The notes: generated by a model not told the origin, from the sequence alone. Counted from the first letter of the stretch, positions 10,153-23,500 are shown. The stretch is 64,000 nucleotides of DNA from Tribonema minus (GCA_017506865.1 JAFCMP010000479.1:124001-188000), one strand, 5' to 3'. Made by a program: numbers and translations.

Positions 10153-12900
10153 GTTGTTTATATTGTTGAAGTCACAGAGTTGATGTTAGACTCATGCTGC
10201 CTCCTCCACGATCTCGTACACAGGGGGCTTGCCGGGGTAGTCCCTGCCGTTAGACTGCAGGACAGAGAACAAGCGAGGGTGCGGAGGGCGTATGAGCAAC
10301 GGATGACTGCAAACTGAACCAATTGCATTTTACTTGAACAAAAAAGTGGCACTTTTAGACTATGGTGGTGCATGTACGCCGGTTCCGTATACTGTCGACG
10401 ACGTCTACAGCTGACTCAAAGTGGTTTGTTCCACACCTTCGGCGACGGAGCAACGTAGACGACGGAGTCGCGAAGGTACGTCACGAGAGCCCGAATGAAA
10501 ACTCTGTCGTGACAGTGTCGCACACGAGTGCCACCATTGCTGTCGTCTGCACGACACCGTCACGCAAGGATGCTACACATCCTGTCGTCTGCACGACGTC
10601 TGTTGCGCACACATAGTTGCCGCCAGCACTGTTCCGTTCCGTCGTGCACCGTAGTGAACCGTCGTGCAGCCACTCCCTGTCAAGAAGCACCGCCAGATGC
10701 CGTGCTGATTTTGCTTCCATTTCGCGAGCGTGTTGCGGCAGCTGTGGCGCAGCACTGTGCCTACTGTACCTATGGGAGCTGCTGTACTGTACGTAAAGCT
10801 GCTTGTTTTTTGTTCGAGGTCCCCGCAGTACAGACACTCAAGATTTAGTGATTTGGGTGCCAGAGCCTGCTGTGCCGCATGCTTTCAGGTGCTAGGCCTG
10901 AGGCTGCAGCATGCAAAGCAGTAACTTGCTGGCTGCACAGGCGTTGCACGCTGCAGCGCATCAGGAACGTTCTGAAGAACAGGTTTTGCCGAAGAACTGT
11001 CGGGTTCTCAGAGGCCAAAATGTACCGATATGTATCTTGTTGGTTTTGACTGCAACGCTGCTCGTGCAGAGCGTTGGCTACGAGGTGACCGCGCTATGCG
11101 GGCATGCTTGCACGTGCCATTGCTGACTTCAACATCATGTTCAACGCAGTCAACGGTTTGCGACGGTCTGTTGTTGTCGGAGCTGGGGTCTTAGTCGTCT
11201 GCGCGACTCCGTCGACCTGCTGCTGCTGGATATACTGTTGCCGTTGTCAGCTCCGTGGCGCACGGTCACACCAAAGTCTGTCGTCTCTACGATCCGTCAT
11301 GACACCTCGGTCAGATCGGCCGTCGTGCTGCTCGACTCCGTCAATAAAGACCATCGTCTGAGGTGTGAAGTGTTCATGTGGTACTGCAGCTGATCTGCAG
11401 CGCGATGTCCGTCGCTCGACTGCTAACTTCAAACCCTAGCACTAGCTTAGCTGAGTACTTCAAAACCTGAAACTAGAGTTGGTCTAGGTTACAATAACCC
11501 CAGGTCTATAGCCCCAGGACAATAGACTTAGTATCAGAGCAATGGGGCGGGATGGACCTGTTATGTTGTAGCCCCTTGCGTATGAAGACATGTATATGTA
11601 CCCATTTCAAGCCCCTGGCAACATGCTGTGCCCATGCGCTCTTGGGCTTGATGTGCAGCACACCGATGAATCAGCTGCATGCCGTTCATGTCTGACGCAC
11701 ACCTCACGGGAAGGCAATCTGTGCCACTCATGCTGCCGACCGCAGTACTCAAGCGTGGCGGCAGTACACGGCCGGACCGCATGAGCCATCACGGTACTTC
11801 TATTGATGCAACAGAGCTGACACAGGCTGCACACTACTGATGGGGGTAGCAGCAGCACTCCCCATGACGGCATATACATCAACTAGAAGTAGCTACACCA
11901 CCGGAGGCCCCATGACTGCGGCACAATGCTGTCACAACTTGCTGCTTAGACAATGTAGACATCAAGAGGTGGTGGTGTGAACACTCTGGCTGCTGCTCAG
12001 CACAGTCGCCGAGCGCTGCCGCCTGAACTCCAGTCCAGCGCACCAATGCCATCAATGGCCAACAATGATACAAGGCGTCACTGCTCCTGCTCCGTCCTCC
12101 GTCCCCCCCCCCCCCACACCCCGCTCCGTCCCCCCCTCCCCCGCCCCCCCCCCGCGCTCCGTCCCCTTCCGCCCCCCCCCCGCCCCGCTCGCAATCCCCG
12201 GGATTGCCCGCCTGCAGCATCTGAATTGCGAGCGTTCAATGACCTGAGCAGTTCGGAGACATCCCCTCTATTCCCGCTTCCTGTGGCTCTGTGAATCACA
12301 AAGTCTCATGGCCTTTGTGCGGTTTTGTGAAGACTCACCATGATCTCCAGCGAGTACTCCGCAGGCTTATGGTTCCGGTCCGAGGGGTTGGACTGCAGGC
12401 AGACAATGTATACGCCACAAGCCAATGTCAGCAGGGTGGGTATACAATGTCAGCAGGGTGGCAAAAACAATATCAGCAGGGTAGGCAGACAATGTGTACA
12501 CAAGCCAATGTCAGCAGGGTGGTGCTGCCACAGCCTGTCGTATGCACCACTAATCTCAGTGAGCAACACCAACGGCGCAGACTTTGCATCACTTCAACTG
12601 TGATGCAGGCACTGAAAGGCCAACGATATTGAGCTGAAGCATGGTTCAAGCATGCAAGTAGTTGACGATGCAGCCCGCCCTCGCTGCATCATGCACATCG
12701 GGCGTTGTGACACTGAAACTGTACGTGAACTGCCACCAACTGCTGGTATTGGTTTTAGTATTATAAGTTTATTGCTGACGCGAATTTGAAGTGTTTGATG
12801 AATTGATCCAGCATACTTCGTACGTGTCTCCCCGTGGCAAAGGCCTTTGTGCAGATGATATGCTTGCCAGAGCAATTACTGCCGCCAGCTCAACTACTGC
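10153..12900. other. Unassigned region with short palindromes and C-tracts
   Basis: No gene recognised. Between 10380 and 11350 the sequence is rich in GTCGT/ACGAC. The 14-mer GTCGTCTGCACGAC occurs at 10542-10555 and 10584-10597, and a variant GTCGTCTGCGCGAC at 11194-11207. Pyrimidine-rich C-tracts occupy about 12105-12190. Further exons of the minus-strand plastid-targeted gene may lie left of 12930, but none can be fixed. Confidence 0.4.
12415..12525 (+). repeat. Short repeats of AATGTCAGCAGGGTGG
   Basis: Four copies of AATGTCAGCAGGGTGG, one degenerate (AATATCAGCAGGGTAG), lie at irregular 25-40 bp spacing with GTATACA or AGACA spacers. Two spacers also carry TGTACAC-like sequence. Confidence 0.7.
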
Positions 12901-12933
12901 ACTGGAAGCATATGCTATGTAGCTATAACTTAC

Positions 12934-13494
12934 CTTCTTGGGCCTGTTCTTCTGGTGCTTCTTGGCGCCCTTCGCCTGTGCGTGCTTCGCCATGTGCAGC
13001 ACCCCCCGTGATGACCGCACTGCAGACAGCGAGAGTCGACACCAAGCCTCTGTGATGACAGGTGCATGTTCAAATTGCCCGTCGCACGCAAACAGTCTGT
13101 GGCGAGATAACGATGCTAGAGGCTGTCGTCTAGTTCCCTACAATAAGTAGTTTCTGCTGAAAAGCACAGGACGATGGTGGTGTATGTAACATAGAGGCTG
13201 ACATTACGCATCAGCCATCAGTGTGGACACAAGCGTGCCAGCGGCACAATCAGTGCCGCCAACCAGCTTGAGAGATAGAAGGCGCTATGGCAGGATCAAT
13301 CAGCGCATCCAGCACCGGCACTGCAGCTGCGCGCAGCGTGTGCCCTCCTCTGCCGTCAGTGCAACAGCAACCGACCACTCACCAGCGGCCCTCTGAGAGA
13401 CGACGGAGGATGTGCCGGCGAAGCAGGAGGGCTGGAAGGCCATGACGGCGGCGCACAGCAGGGCCAGAGCCAGCACACGCATCATCATGTTCAT
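12934..13494 (-). CDS. Plastid-targeted small basic protein (5' exons)
   Basis: Exon 1 is 13494-13383 and exon 2 is 13019-12934, both minus strand, with GTGAGT and GTAAGT donors, a CTGCAG acceptor and matching phase 1. Exon 1 encodes a signal peptide (VLALALLCAAVMA) followed directly by F-Q-P and a Ser/Thr-rich stretch. This is the bipartite presequence with an Ala-Phe motif used by algae with secondary red plastids. Exon 2 encodes a Lys/His-rich segment with AKHAQAKGAKKHQKNRPKK. This composition suggests a small plastid ribosomal or other RNA-binding protein, but the family is not established. Later exons must lie left of 12930 and were not resolved; alternatively a read-through frame ends near 12772. 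The start was taken at the first of several clustered Met codons. Confidence 0.55.
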
Positions 13495-13728
13495 CCTGCT
13501 TGGCTGGTCGGCTTCCTGCTGGCGATTGACCATGAAACATAGGGTTAGGGCTTCAACTCCCCTGCTGTTGAAGTTTGTTGAACTGAAAGAGAGTGGTGAG
13601 TTCCAGGTTGTTTGGCTCGCGTAGGCTCCGACGCATAACAGGCGCTTCTGTAAACGGCGCATAAGCAGCAGCAATAGTCTGCGCGCTGCCAGACAAATAC
13701 CAAGGTGCAAGTCGTCAAACACCAGAAG
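13495..13728. promoter_or_regulatory. Divergent promoter region
   Basis: About 234 bp separate the start of the minus-strand plastid-targeted gene from the first plausible ATG of the plus-strand glycanase gene, so both promoters and 5' leaders must share it. No TATA box or other element is convincing. A GTTAGGG motif occurs near 13543. This rests on gene positions alone. Confidence 0.4.
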
Positions 13729-14513
13729 ATGCCAATCGATGTCCGGGATGGTTTGCACTTCCGTGAGCTCCTGGGGAGCGGAGAGCTTGTCGTTGCAGAT
13801 TTTACGGCCAGCTGGTGAGTTCAACGCCATGCGGACTCTTCGCCTTGTATATCTACATCGCCTGGTACTTGATGATTTCAACCCGAAGTACTGTTTCCGA
13901 AATTAAGATAATTAACGCGAGGTAACTGTTTTCCAAGTTGTTGGTGCCTCGCTTGACGAAATGGCAACAGCGGCCTGCTTTCTTTAATTGGAGCTTGTTG
14001 ACAATGCTGCTTACGAGCGGATTATTCAAAAGGGCTTATGCTTTTGATTGTGGTGATGGCCTGCTTTCTTTAATTGGAGCTTGTTGACAATGCTGCTTAC
14101 GAGCGGATTATTCAAAAGGGCTTATGCTTTTGATTGTGGTGATGGCCTGCTTTCTTTAATTGGAGCTTGTTGACAATGCTGCTTACGAACGGATTATTCA
14201 AAAGGGCTTATGCTTTTGATTGTGGTGCCATCATTGTAATGGGGCTTTTGCATCATTGCTCGTCGTTGTGCTGCCTGTCCGCGATCGCTTTCAGGTGTGG
14301 CCCTTGCATGCGGTTTGCGCCGCAGTTCGATGCCATGGCGGCAAAGTACCCGGAGGCCATCTGGTGCAAGGTGTGGGAGCACCAGTGCAGGGAGCTGATC
14401 ATGTCGTGTGGCGTGCGCAGCTTTCCCACATTCCACTTTTACGTCAGCGGCAACAAGGTGGACGAGATGAGTGGAGCACGCGGGCAGCAGCTGGAGCAGA
14501 AAGTTCAGCACTG
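13729..14513 (+). CDS. Block 1 of glycanase gene: thioredoxin domain
   Basis: Exons 13729-13814 and 14295-14513 encode a complete thioredoxin fold. The intron splits the Trp codon of the active site, and splicing gives [12 protein letters not shown]. The cis-Pro region reads [10 protein letters not shown], and the domain ends [19 protein letters not shown]. Both redox cysteines are present, so disulfide reductase activity is expected. Resemblance is to the thioredoxin domains of nematode PNG-1 and TXNL1-type proteins. ATG 13729 is the first Met after the in-frame stop at 13675; an earlier non-coding or short coding exon is possible. Confidence 0.85.
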
Positions 14514-17500
14514 GTAAGAGTGGCAGCAAGCGCAGACGCCGATGGCAATGCTGGTGATGAGAGCAGCGCGATGATTCCCATGCTGAAGTTGAAGTTATCA
14601 TCAACACTGCTGGGAAGCGTGTTGGATGGAAACTCTCACGCATAGAGGAACGCCAGATCACAATGGCAAGTGACGGCCGTTCAACGCTTTGCTGCTGCTA
14701 GGTTGTCATCATGCCTGCCAGCACGTGTCAGCCGCAACGGACCAAACCCCGTCCGCGATGCTGATTGTCCTGCAGCCCAAACTGTGCATGACTCGAGACT
14801 CCAGAGCTTACGCCAAAAATAAGCACACTCTGTCCAAGCAGCTGCTGCAACGTCACCTCCTGTGTAAGGCATTGCTACCGGCAACCCATGTGTGTATGCT
14901 CACTTGTCCATTTCCATTCTTTTCTTGTCTGCTGCTGCACTTCAGGCTGTCCGTGGCAGGGCCCCAGCGCACGGGACCTGTAACCGTCAAGGTGAAGTTC
15001 GTGCGCGAGAGGGTCAGAGAGTCGGGGACGGGCAAGATACTGGTGTCAGAGGAGGCGGAACTGGAGGTGGACCCCAGCGATGGACTGGATGTCTTACAGT
15101 TTCAGGTACTTCAACTGGTGACGTGCTGATAGGTGTCAGAGGAGGCGGAATCGGAGGTGGACCCCAGCGATGGACTGGATGTCTTGCAGTTTCAGGTACT
15201 TCAACTGGTGACGCGCTGCAGCGTCAGCTGCGACAGCTGAGATTTCCTGTCTTGCTGGTGCAAAAGCACTACGATGCAGCCGACATGGGCAGCGCTGCAC
15301 TGCTGTGAACGCTGACACAGTGTTCACAGGGCCTCTGCAGCTCTCTCTAAGAAGTTTTAACGAGTCTGCTCCTAGTTGCGGCTGCTCACAGTTGACTATA
15401 CGTTAAGCAAGGCATATCTAATGTATGGCATTAATAGTGCAGGCGTGCCTCAGTTATAGATGAAATGGCAAGCGCGGCACACAGCTGTCACAGCAAAGTA
15501 CTTTAGGCTTGCAGCCTTTTCAAACTGCGTGCGCTGCATCTACCAAAGCAGGAGTCACCGCAGACATGGTTGGCAGTCAAATGTGCGCCTCTGCAGTAGT
15601 GTGTTGCCAGCTTTGAAAGATCGTAAACTGCTACCACCGTTAGTGCAGGGGACCCACGCCACCAGCTTTTGGCCATCCAACACTTCACTGTGATTCCTGG
15701 GTATGTACCACCTACACTGCGTCGGCATGCATGCGTAGGGGCTCATGTAGTGCATTCGGCATGATGGGTGGCATGGAGTGCATATTGACCAACTCTGATT
15801 CATATCGACCGATCTGATTTGCTCCCCATCACGGCAGTGCCAGTTGAAGCGCAGATAATCATACACCAATGGTTATGCTAGGTTGTGCTGAGCCAGATCC
15901 ACTCGCTGCCCAGCGGCATCTCACAGCTGCAATGCAATGTCTTTTGTACATACGGTGCAATAGCAGGCATTCCGCGCAGCGATTGCCGCCGGCCTGCATG
16001 ATGTGGGTGCCGCCTTAGCCGGCATGATGATTTCAACTGGCGCGGGCGCATATCCCTGCTAATAATCACTGATGACCGCCGCGTGCCAGCAATGGGCCAC
16101 TCACACTACTGCTATTGTAAGTCAAATGGCCTTCGTCAGCAGCCGTGTGTGAATTGTGCGGCTTTCAACACTGAGCGTTGCCACAGCTTGCCACTGCAGC
16201 TGCTGAGCATCACCGCACCAGCCTGCACGCTCGACATGCGGCATCAACGTCATCTGCGCCTGCGCATGGCTGTCACCACCCAGCAACGCTCCTCAGGAAG
16301 CTGCTGCTGCTGCCACAGCTTGTCACTGTGGCGGCTGAGCAGCACCGCGGCTACTGAGCATCACTGCACCGGCATGCAGGACAACTGCACTCACGCGCGG
16401 CATCAACGTCATTCGCACCTCTGCACATGGCTTCCACACCTCAGCAGCGCTCCTCAGGAAGCTGCTGCTGCTGCCATTGTCGCACCCTCCACAGATCTTG
16501 TCCATAACGGACATCGAGGTGGACGAGCAGCTGATCACGGGCGGCCCCGATGACCAGCCTGTCAGCGTTCGCAGCGATGCAGACCTGAAGAAGGCGCTGT
16601 CGCTGGGCGGCGGGGGTATGTATGGCAACTACCCCGTCCTCAGGGTCAAGAAGGGGCAGGCGCCGCCCCCCTACGTCCCCCCCCCCTCTTATGGCACGGC
16701 TCAGCTGGCGTCCGCCGCGGCGTGGCGCGACTGCTGCAGGTGAGGCCGCGCGTCTCATGGTTCAAAGTTTTCGGCAACTTTGGCACAAAAGGAAGCCAAA
16801 AGCCGGGAATCGGCAGGGGGCTGAGGAGGGGGACGTGAGGGTCTTGGTGTGCAGTCACACGCGGCGCAGTCTCTGGCTGACATGCAGCAGTCATACCAAC
16901 GTGGCCCAAGGTGGCACGCGGAGCTTGCAGCCCAGGCGGAGACTGTTTCCAAATTTGCTCTGCAGTGCTCGCGCAGCATCGATTCTGTGCGCTTCACATT
17001 GCATCCCGTCGCCCAACCCACAGCTCGTTGTGGCGATGCGTTGAGGTTTCTTTCTGTGTGGCAGCGAGTGAAACGCGCAGTGTCAGTGGAGCGTGCGTGA
17101 GTCGCGCAAGGGGCAGTTGAAGTTGATGGATACGGCCGCAGCAGCTGGTGTACAAGATCTGCGCACATTCGCACCTACAGTATTAGACGATCGCTTTTGA
17201 TACAAGGCTGAGCGCTGTGTCGATGCAACCAATCCAAACCGCAACCCTTCCACCTGCCGGTTCAGTTTGCATGCATACATGTACAGGCATCCATTTTTTA
17301 CGACAGTCTTTTGCGCAACCAAGCTGCTCACCCTCGATAACACCGGTGGTCCGCAGCCAAACTGCACTCACTGTCAGTCAGCCGTGTGCGACGTGGTCCC
17401 CGACCTGCGGAACATGATGGCTCTTTAAGGATTTGAGGTTATGGCTAATTGTCAACTTACATACATCTTTATCAATGGGCTGTCAAAGTCAGGCGCACAG

Positions 17501-20500
17501 CGATAGCGGGATGCGCAATGTTACTACGCCGTGGCGCATCGGCACAATCATGTTTTTGAAGGATGCCATATGACCATCATGTGCGTGTGGGTTTCTGTTC
17601 TGCAGCATTGAACACCATATGATCCGTGCGTAACCTCGTCCCATCCTTTGGAACACGCTGACCTGAATTTGCTGCAGCGCCGAAGGAGTTGAGGTTATGG
17701 CTCAACATCAACTTTAACTTTGGCCCATGTTGCACGTGGTGGTGGGATGCACAATTATTACTTTCGGCATAATCATGTCATTGAACACCATGTGACCATC
17801 ATGTATGTGTTGTTTTGTGCACAGTGATATGCGCAACATTACGCCGCTGGCAAAATCATGTTGTCGAGCACCATATGACCATCACGTGTGTATGCTTTTG
17901 TGTTCTGCAGTGCCGTCCTTTGGCGACGAGGCCCTGCTGCAGTGCCAAAGGAGTTGAGGTTATGGCTACACTTCAACTTGTCCATGCCTATACTATATCA
18001 GCGATATGCGCAATGTTACGCCGGCGGCACGCATCACGTCGTTGAACACCATATGACCATCATGCGCATGTGGTTTTCTGTTCTGCAGTGCCGTCTTCTT
18101 TGGCGACGAGGCCCTGCTGCAGCCCGCATGGCAGGTGCGGGAGGCGGCAGGCGAGCAAAAGGTGCGCATGGGCCAGCTCTTGCGCCGTTGTTAGGGTACC
18201 TCCAGACTGGCAGAGCCGCAGGTGCAGCCGTCTTTCTCTCTTGCGCGGCCTGTCACGGGCCTTGGCGAACCACACATTGTGGCAATGGTGAGGCGGCTGA
18301 GACATCCAATCCCGGCTTTGCATAGCTTCTGCAACGTCAGTGCGGGGAAGGGGGGAGGGGGGGGGGCAAGGGGCTAGGGTATGGTTAGCTGGCCCTGAAT
18401 CATGTTGCTTACACTTCTTATTGGTTAGGGTTGAGTACAAAGTTCCTCAAACGCGTTGCTTACACTTCTCATTCCGTACGTGTAATTGGGATGTTCTTGC
18501 CGTCACGTGAAGGGCCGCCTAAGCTCGTGGCAGCGCAAGAGAAATCAACATGACTGTAGCCAATGCAGATGCAGTCATTTTTCTGTATTTGGTTCTGTAG
18601 AGGCGCAATGTGCTGCCATGCCATATATGCGACCACACGGGCCTTGCCGGGGGGGGGGGGGGGGGGGGGTCAATGCATGTATCTGGTCCAAAGATGTTGA
18701 CGGTCACGGAAGCTCTGACTGCTTTTTTCTCAGCTGGAACCCACTTGCGAACGTCGTAAGTGTTCAGCATGTCATCTGTCATGTGACACTTCTTTCTTAC
18801 GAGTAATCTCGCTCATTTAATCACTACGAAGTGCTATAGACCATATCAGCCTACCACCATCCAACAGCAGAAAGTTGGCGTGCATAGCAGTGGTTTCACT
18901 GCAATGTACCACAGTAAAGCGCACAATGCGTGTACTAATACACTGAACTGTACTGTATGGGAGCTTGGCACCTGACTGCCACAACGCCAGCTTTTACACT
19001 TTTTGACCTTCTGACACCTTTTCAAGTATGATCCTCAACATGTCTCATTCCAGTGCAATCATGAGTGCTCCTCACCTGCTCCTGCCGGTTGTTGCCGCAG
19101 GACGATGCAGCGCTGCACCTGGTCTGCCACGCATGCGCTAGCAGGTGCTTTGGGCCCGCAGCAGGCGGCACGGCCGCAGCAGCGCTCGCACCAGGGGCCA
19201 GCTCTGTGGTGCCCTTTGCCTGCGAGGTCAGTGCTCAAGCTGTGTCCTCAAAGCTCTAAATAAGTATACTGCGGATTTCACAATGAATGAGACCTTTAGG
19301 GAAAACAAAAACAAGAAAACACGATGAAAAACACGGACAACACGATGGAAAACACGAGGATGCCAATAATTGAAATTTTGGGCCAGTGTTCAGGGCTAGG
19401 GCTACGGTGAGGGTTAGGGTTGCGCTGCCTGCAAGGTCAGCGCACTCAAGCTCATCAGGGTCAATGTAGGGGGGTTGGGGCTGCAGCGGGTGTTGTCGTT
19501 GCATGCTGATGTCTCCGTCAGTGCGCTTGACAGGTGTTTTTTGTGTGTGCCGTGGCGCGCACTACTGTTTCATCATGGTGCAAAGCCGGAAAGCGCTAGT
19601 TCTGACAGCAGCTAAGAGTACGTTGTCAGGTTCTTGCTGTGGAACTGGTATCATGTTGTGGGGCTTAGAGCTGAGTATAATAGTGTAACTTTTGCCCGCA
19701 TGGCATCGTGTATGGGCGGTTGTGGTCCAATGCATATGGGTGATCAGCAGTACCAGTTGGAGGCTGTGATTGTTATGACGGATCCATTCACCATGTGCAT
19801 GCAGTCACGGTATCAATGTCACGGTATCAGTGGGCGCAAACAGTCAGACCGCGCGTCATGGTATTTTCTTTCGCTTGCACCAAAAGTATAGTATGCATGG
19901 TGCATGCGCAAGCAGAAGCAGTCCTGACCCCCAGCCGATCAGTCGCTGTTGATTGCATACTTCAAGTATACCTCCAGTATGCTGGTGGCTACCTACGTAG
20001 TCTACCGACATGGCTCGTCACGCCTGTGAGCTCTGAGCACGAATGGCGGGCTCCGCATGAAACTGATCGGCATTCAGTCGCTATTGCGTGCTCTACGCTG
20101 CTGGTCATCAGCTGCCGTGTCTCCGCTGCCACCGCATTGGTCTCTCTGCACAGGCCGCCACAAAAGCACAGGTATCAACTGTCATCTACTTGCAATCATG
20201 CTGATGCTCAGCTCTTATAGTCTATGGCACTGGCGCAGGCACAGCTGGTGAATGCCGGTGACCGTACTGGCTGCCATGGCTTTGGTGCTGCTGCATTCGG
20301 TCGCTGCAGAGGTTGCCACCTGCTGAAGCATAGGCTCTGCCGGTGATCCCATTGCCACTTACACCACCGTGCAGATGCTCCAGTGCAAACCGGTGCTGCT
20401 GATGACTAGCGTGCCATTGTGCCATTGCGCGCTTTGCAGGCTGCGCGAGCGTGTGCGGCTGGGCTGGGCATGGATGCCTTCAAGACACGCAGACAAGGGG

Positions 20501-23500
20501 TATGTATGCTGAAGTTGAAGTCGTACAAAAAAAATTCATTGTCTCGTCGGTGATCATCAGTTTCCATGCGAGTCCAACACTCAGACAAGTTATGTTTGGC
20601 AAGGCGCTGTGTCTTATCATATGTTCGCGTGCGTGAGTTCAAAGGCATCGGCTGCAAAATCGGTGCTGTGCCAGTTCTGCACTCGCGTCCTCTGTGCGGG
20701 TGTGGTAGCCCTACTAACCCTAACCCTAACCTAAGGGCTCATGCGCCCAGCTGATCTACACAGCAGGTCAGTTGCAGTGTGCACGTGTGAATGGAAACAT
20801 CATCGTTGCTGGCGGCTTGTGCGGCCATGCAGTACTAAATGTGCACAAGATTACAGCAGCAACAGTGCCATGTTTTTGAAAACATGGACAGCGGTAATGT
20901 CAATCAGATATGCAGAAGCTGGCGAGCTGTGAGTGTAAATATCAAGTGAAGATTGGATGAATCGTCCGTGTGCCTTGAAGTACACGGTTGTGCGTGCATA
21001 CTATGCACTACTTCTATACACACCTGTCACCCTTGCACGTGAACGCAAGTCCACAGTACATGACCATCCTGCCACTGCGCCAACCGCTCTGTAGCACCTG
21101 CTCAGTACCCCCTTCTCAGGTGCCCACTATTGAAGAAGTCTGTTGATCACTGTGGATATGATGGCACTGTTTGACTCGTGGCCAATGACTGCAGCAGCAG
21201 CGACCACGGTTGTTGGTGGAAGGCACCTTCGGCTACCCATCCCTTGTCACCTGGAGCTCTACGATCTTTTGATCCGTTTCCATTGACAGTAGTCCAGTGC
21301 ACAGCGGCATGAGATGCAGGCAGCGCTGTTGTGAGGATTGATCGAAAGTAATTGTGAGCCCTGCCTTTGGTGACAGTCGCATGCTGTAACTCCTTTGGCG
21401 ACAGTTACCACATGTAACTGCAGCAACTGCCACATTGTCACGATGTAAATTGCGCCACGCCAAGCCAGACGCTATAACATGCACCACTACTTGATGATTG
21501 CGAGGTTTGTCGTCTTGAAGGTGTACAAATTTGCTGGCGTTGTTTCAGCTCATCTAAATCAGCATGAGGTGCCGGTAGCGTAGCAGCACGCTTCTAGCTT
21601 GTAGCAGCCTCCGCAAGTGGTTCAACCTTTGAAACTCCACTTGCGAGTTGAGCACAAAGCTGGGTTTGAAGTTAAGACTCACGAGGCGCTGACGGTCGGC
21701 CCTCTCAAGCCGCTGGCAGACAAGCCATGAGCTAAGTTTTGCGTGAGGTATCGCTCTGTATGAGTTTCACTTGATGTAGCTCTGAACCCAAACTCGCGAA
21801 CGCCTGCTCGTTGTGAGCTTGGGAGGTAGAGGAAGGCAAGCAGCACAGCACGCTGATCGTGTTGAGCACTGCCGTTTGGTCTCAGCAACAGCCGACAGTT
21901 TCTCCCTGCCCTCTACAGCGCCGCAATCGTGCAGGTAGCACAGCGATGCTGCTTCTGCATCAGCCGCGCTTGCTGTGGCAGCTGCCTCCTGCCTGCTGTC
22001 ACAGTGCACGTCGCCGCATGTGCACACCTACTAGTGGTGATGTAGCATAAGTCACTGAGTGCCTAGAAAAAATGTAAGCGTGCGCAGATCATACTGCTGC
22101 ATGTGCCTATGCGAAAAAAGGGGGGGGGGGGGGGAGGGACATTTAATGAGCAAGAACAAAAGAATGGGGCATCATTATGTGAGGGCTCGGAAACTCATAA
22201 AAAACTCGCCCGATGGGCTTTTATAATTATAGATAATACGGTGATGGATTTCCTGCTGGTTGGGAAATGTCGGCCTTACATGGACTCTGCTGCCAGCACA
22301 ACATCCGTGTACAGCTTGCTTGTACGTGAACTGGTATTTGCCTCAGCAGATGTTGAGCTGGTAGTTCACATGCCTCTGCGTGATCAGCGTGTACTAGACT
22401 AATGAGAGCAGACTCAGCAGCACTCAGTCTGAGCCACACTCATCGCAGCCGATGTCCTCAGCCCTCGAGCAAAAACATGCTCAGACTGGCAGCAAGCTCG
22501 ATGCCTATCATCTGGGCTGAGCTTTCTTGCGCCCTGTGCAAGAATCAACAGTGTACATGTACCCCTCACCAGCCCCAGCTTTGATGGCCAATGACTCCAC
22601 ATTGGCGTCCACTGACGCTATGACTTGTTAATCATGTTGACTGGTTATTCTATCGGCCGCACCTCGACACCTTGCAGGGCAAAGAGCTGCTGTCACACGG
22701 TCCTGTTGCGGCGAAACGCGCAATGGCAGACGCGCTTGAGGCCGCAGGTGTGGAGGCTCAGCTGCAGGGGGCAGGGGCACAGGGGATGCCCAGCTTTGTC
22801 AGCAGGTGTGTGCACTGCGCATGCCTACTCCTCATTTCCATCAGTACTTTAGCTACAGGGCGCAGGGGCACAGGGGATGCCCAGCTTTGTCAGCAGTTGT
22901 GCACTGCGCATGCCTACTCCTCAGTCCCATCAGCATTTCACCCCCCACTTCGTGCTGTCTGGAGCGCTCAGCACGCGCAAAAGCAGCGATTAGAGGCCAG
23001 ATGCCCCCCCCCCCCGGCACTGATACCGCGTAGCCTACCATAGGGTCCACAGTAGCGGGGGCATGATGATCAAGTGGTGTTCCAGTATGGAGTTTCAACT
23101 TGTTGGGTTGTCTGTGTACCATGATGCTTTGTGGCAGCATGCGGAGTCTTCGCGCGCCGCTGCAAGCAGCTCATTGTGGATTGTGAATCAAGTGCCGGGC
23201 CCGACGTACATACATAACCATGGCCATACGGTAGTGCAGGCGTGAAGATGGTGCATGGAGTACATGCAAGTGTTGTCTTTGCAGTATCATGCCTTTTGGC
23301 GACGTGCAGTGCTTGCTCGCCGCTGCGAGCAGCTCATGTGCGATGCCTGCAGGTTTGTGAACTGAGTGTGTGAATGGAATGCTGGGCACATAGCTGCTTC
23401 AGTCATGATGTGCGTGCTGTTTAAACCAGGAAAGGGGAGCGGAACATAGTGGAGGGAAGCGGGTTTTATCAGCTGAGGCCGCTGATTGCCCGTGCCTTAA

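Larger units (their letters stand above)
16911..22600 (+). other. Incompletely resolved middle of the glycanase gene
   Basis: Likely exons are few. 19100-19225 (phase 0, 42 codons, CAG acceptor and GTCAGTG donor) carries [14 protein letters not shown] and ends VVPFACE, a Cys-rich arrangement resembling the end of a UBR-type zinc finger. 20440-20499 (20 codons) encodes [20 protein letters not shown] and joins it in phase. A short reading, [13 protein letters not shown], near 18096-18134 is preceded by several duplicated acceptors. The rest is intronic, with G-tracts at about 18352-18368 and 18649-18669 and telomere-type motifs near 19400 and 20718. Confidence 0.4.

Noticed and set aside
12100..12190. 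Proline- or glycine-rich coding exon
   Set aside because: C-tracts of this kind occur before several acceptors in the window, and no frame extends into recognisable protein.
9171..13300. Missing kinesin motor exons between 9 and 13 kb
   Set aside because: I looked for a P-loop (G-x-T-G-S-G-K-T) and other motor motifs in plus-strand frames and saw none.
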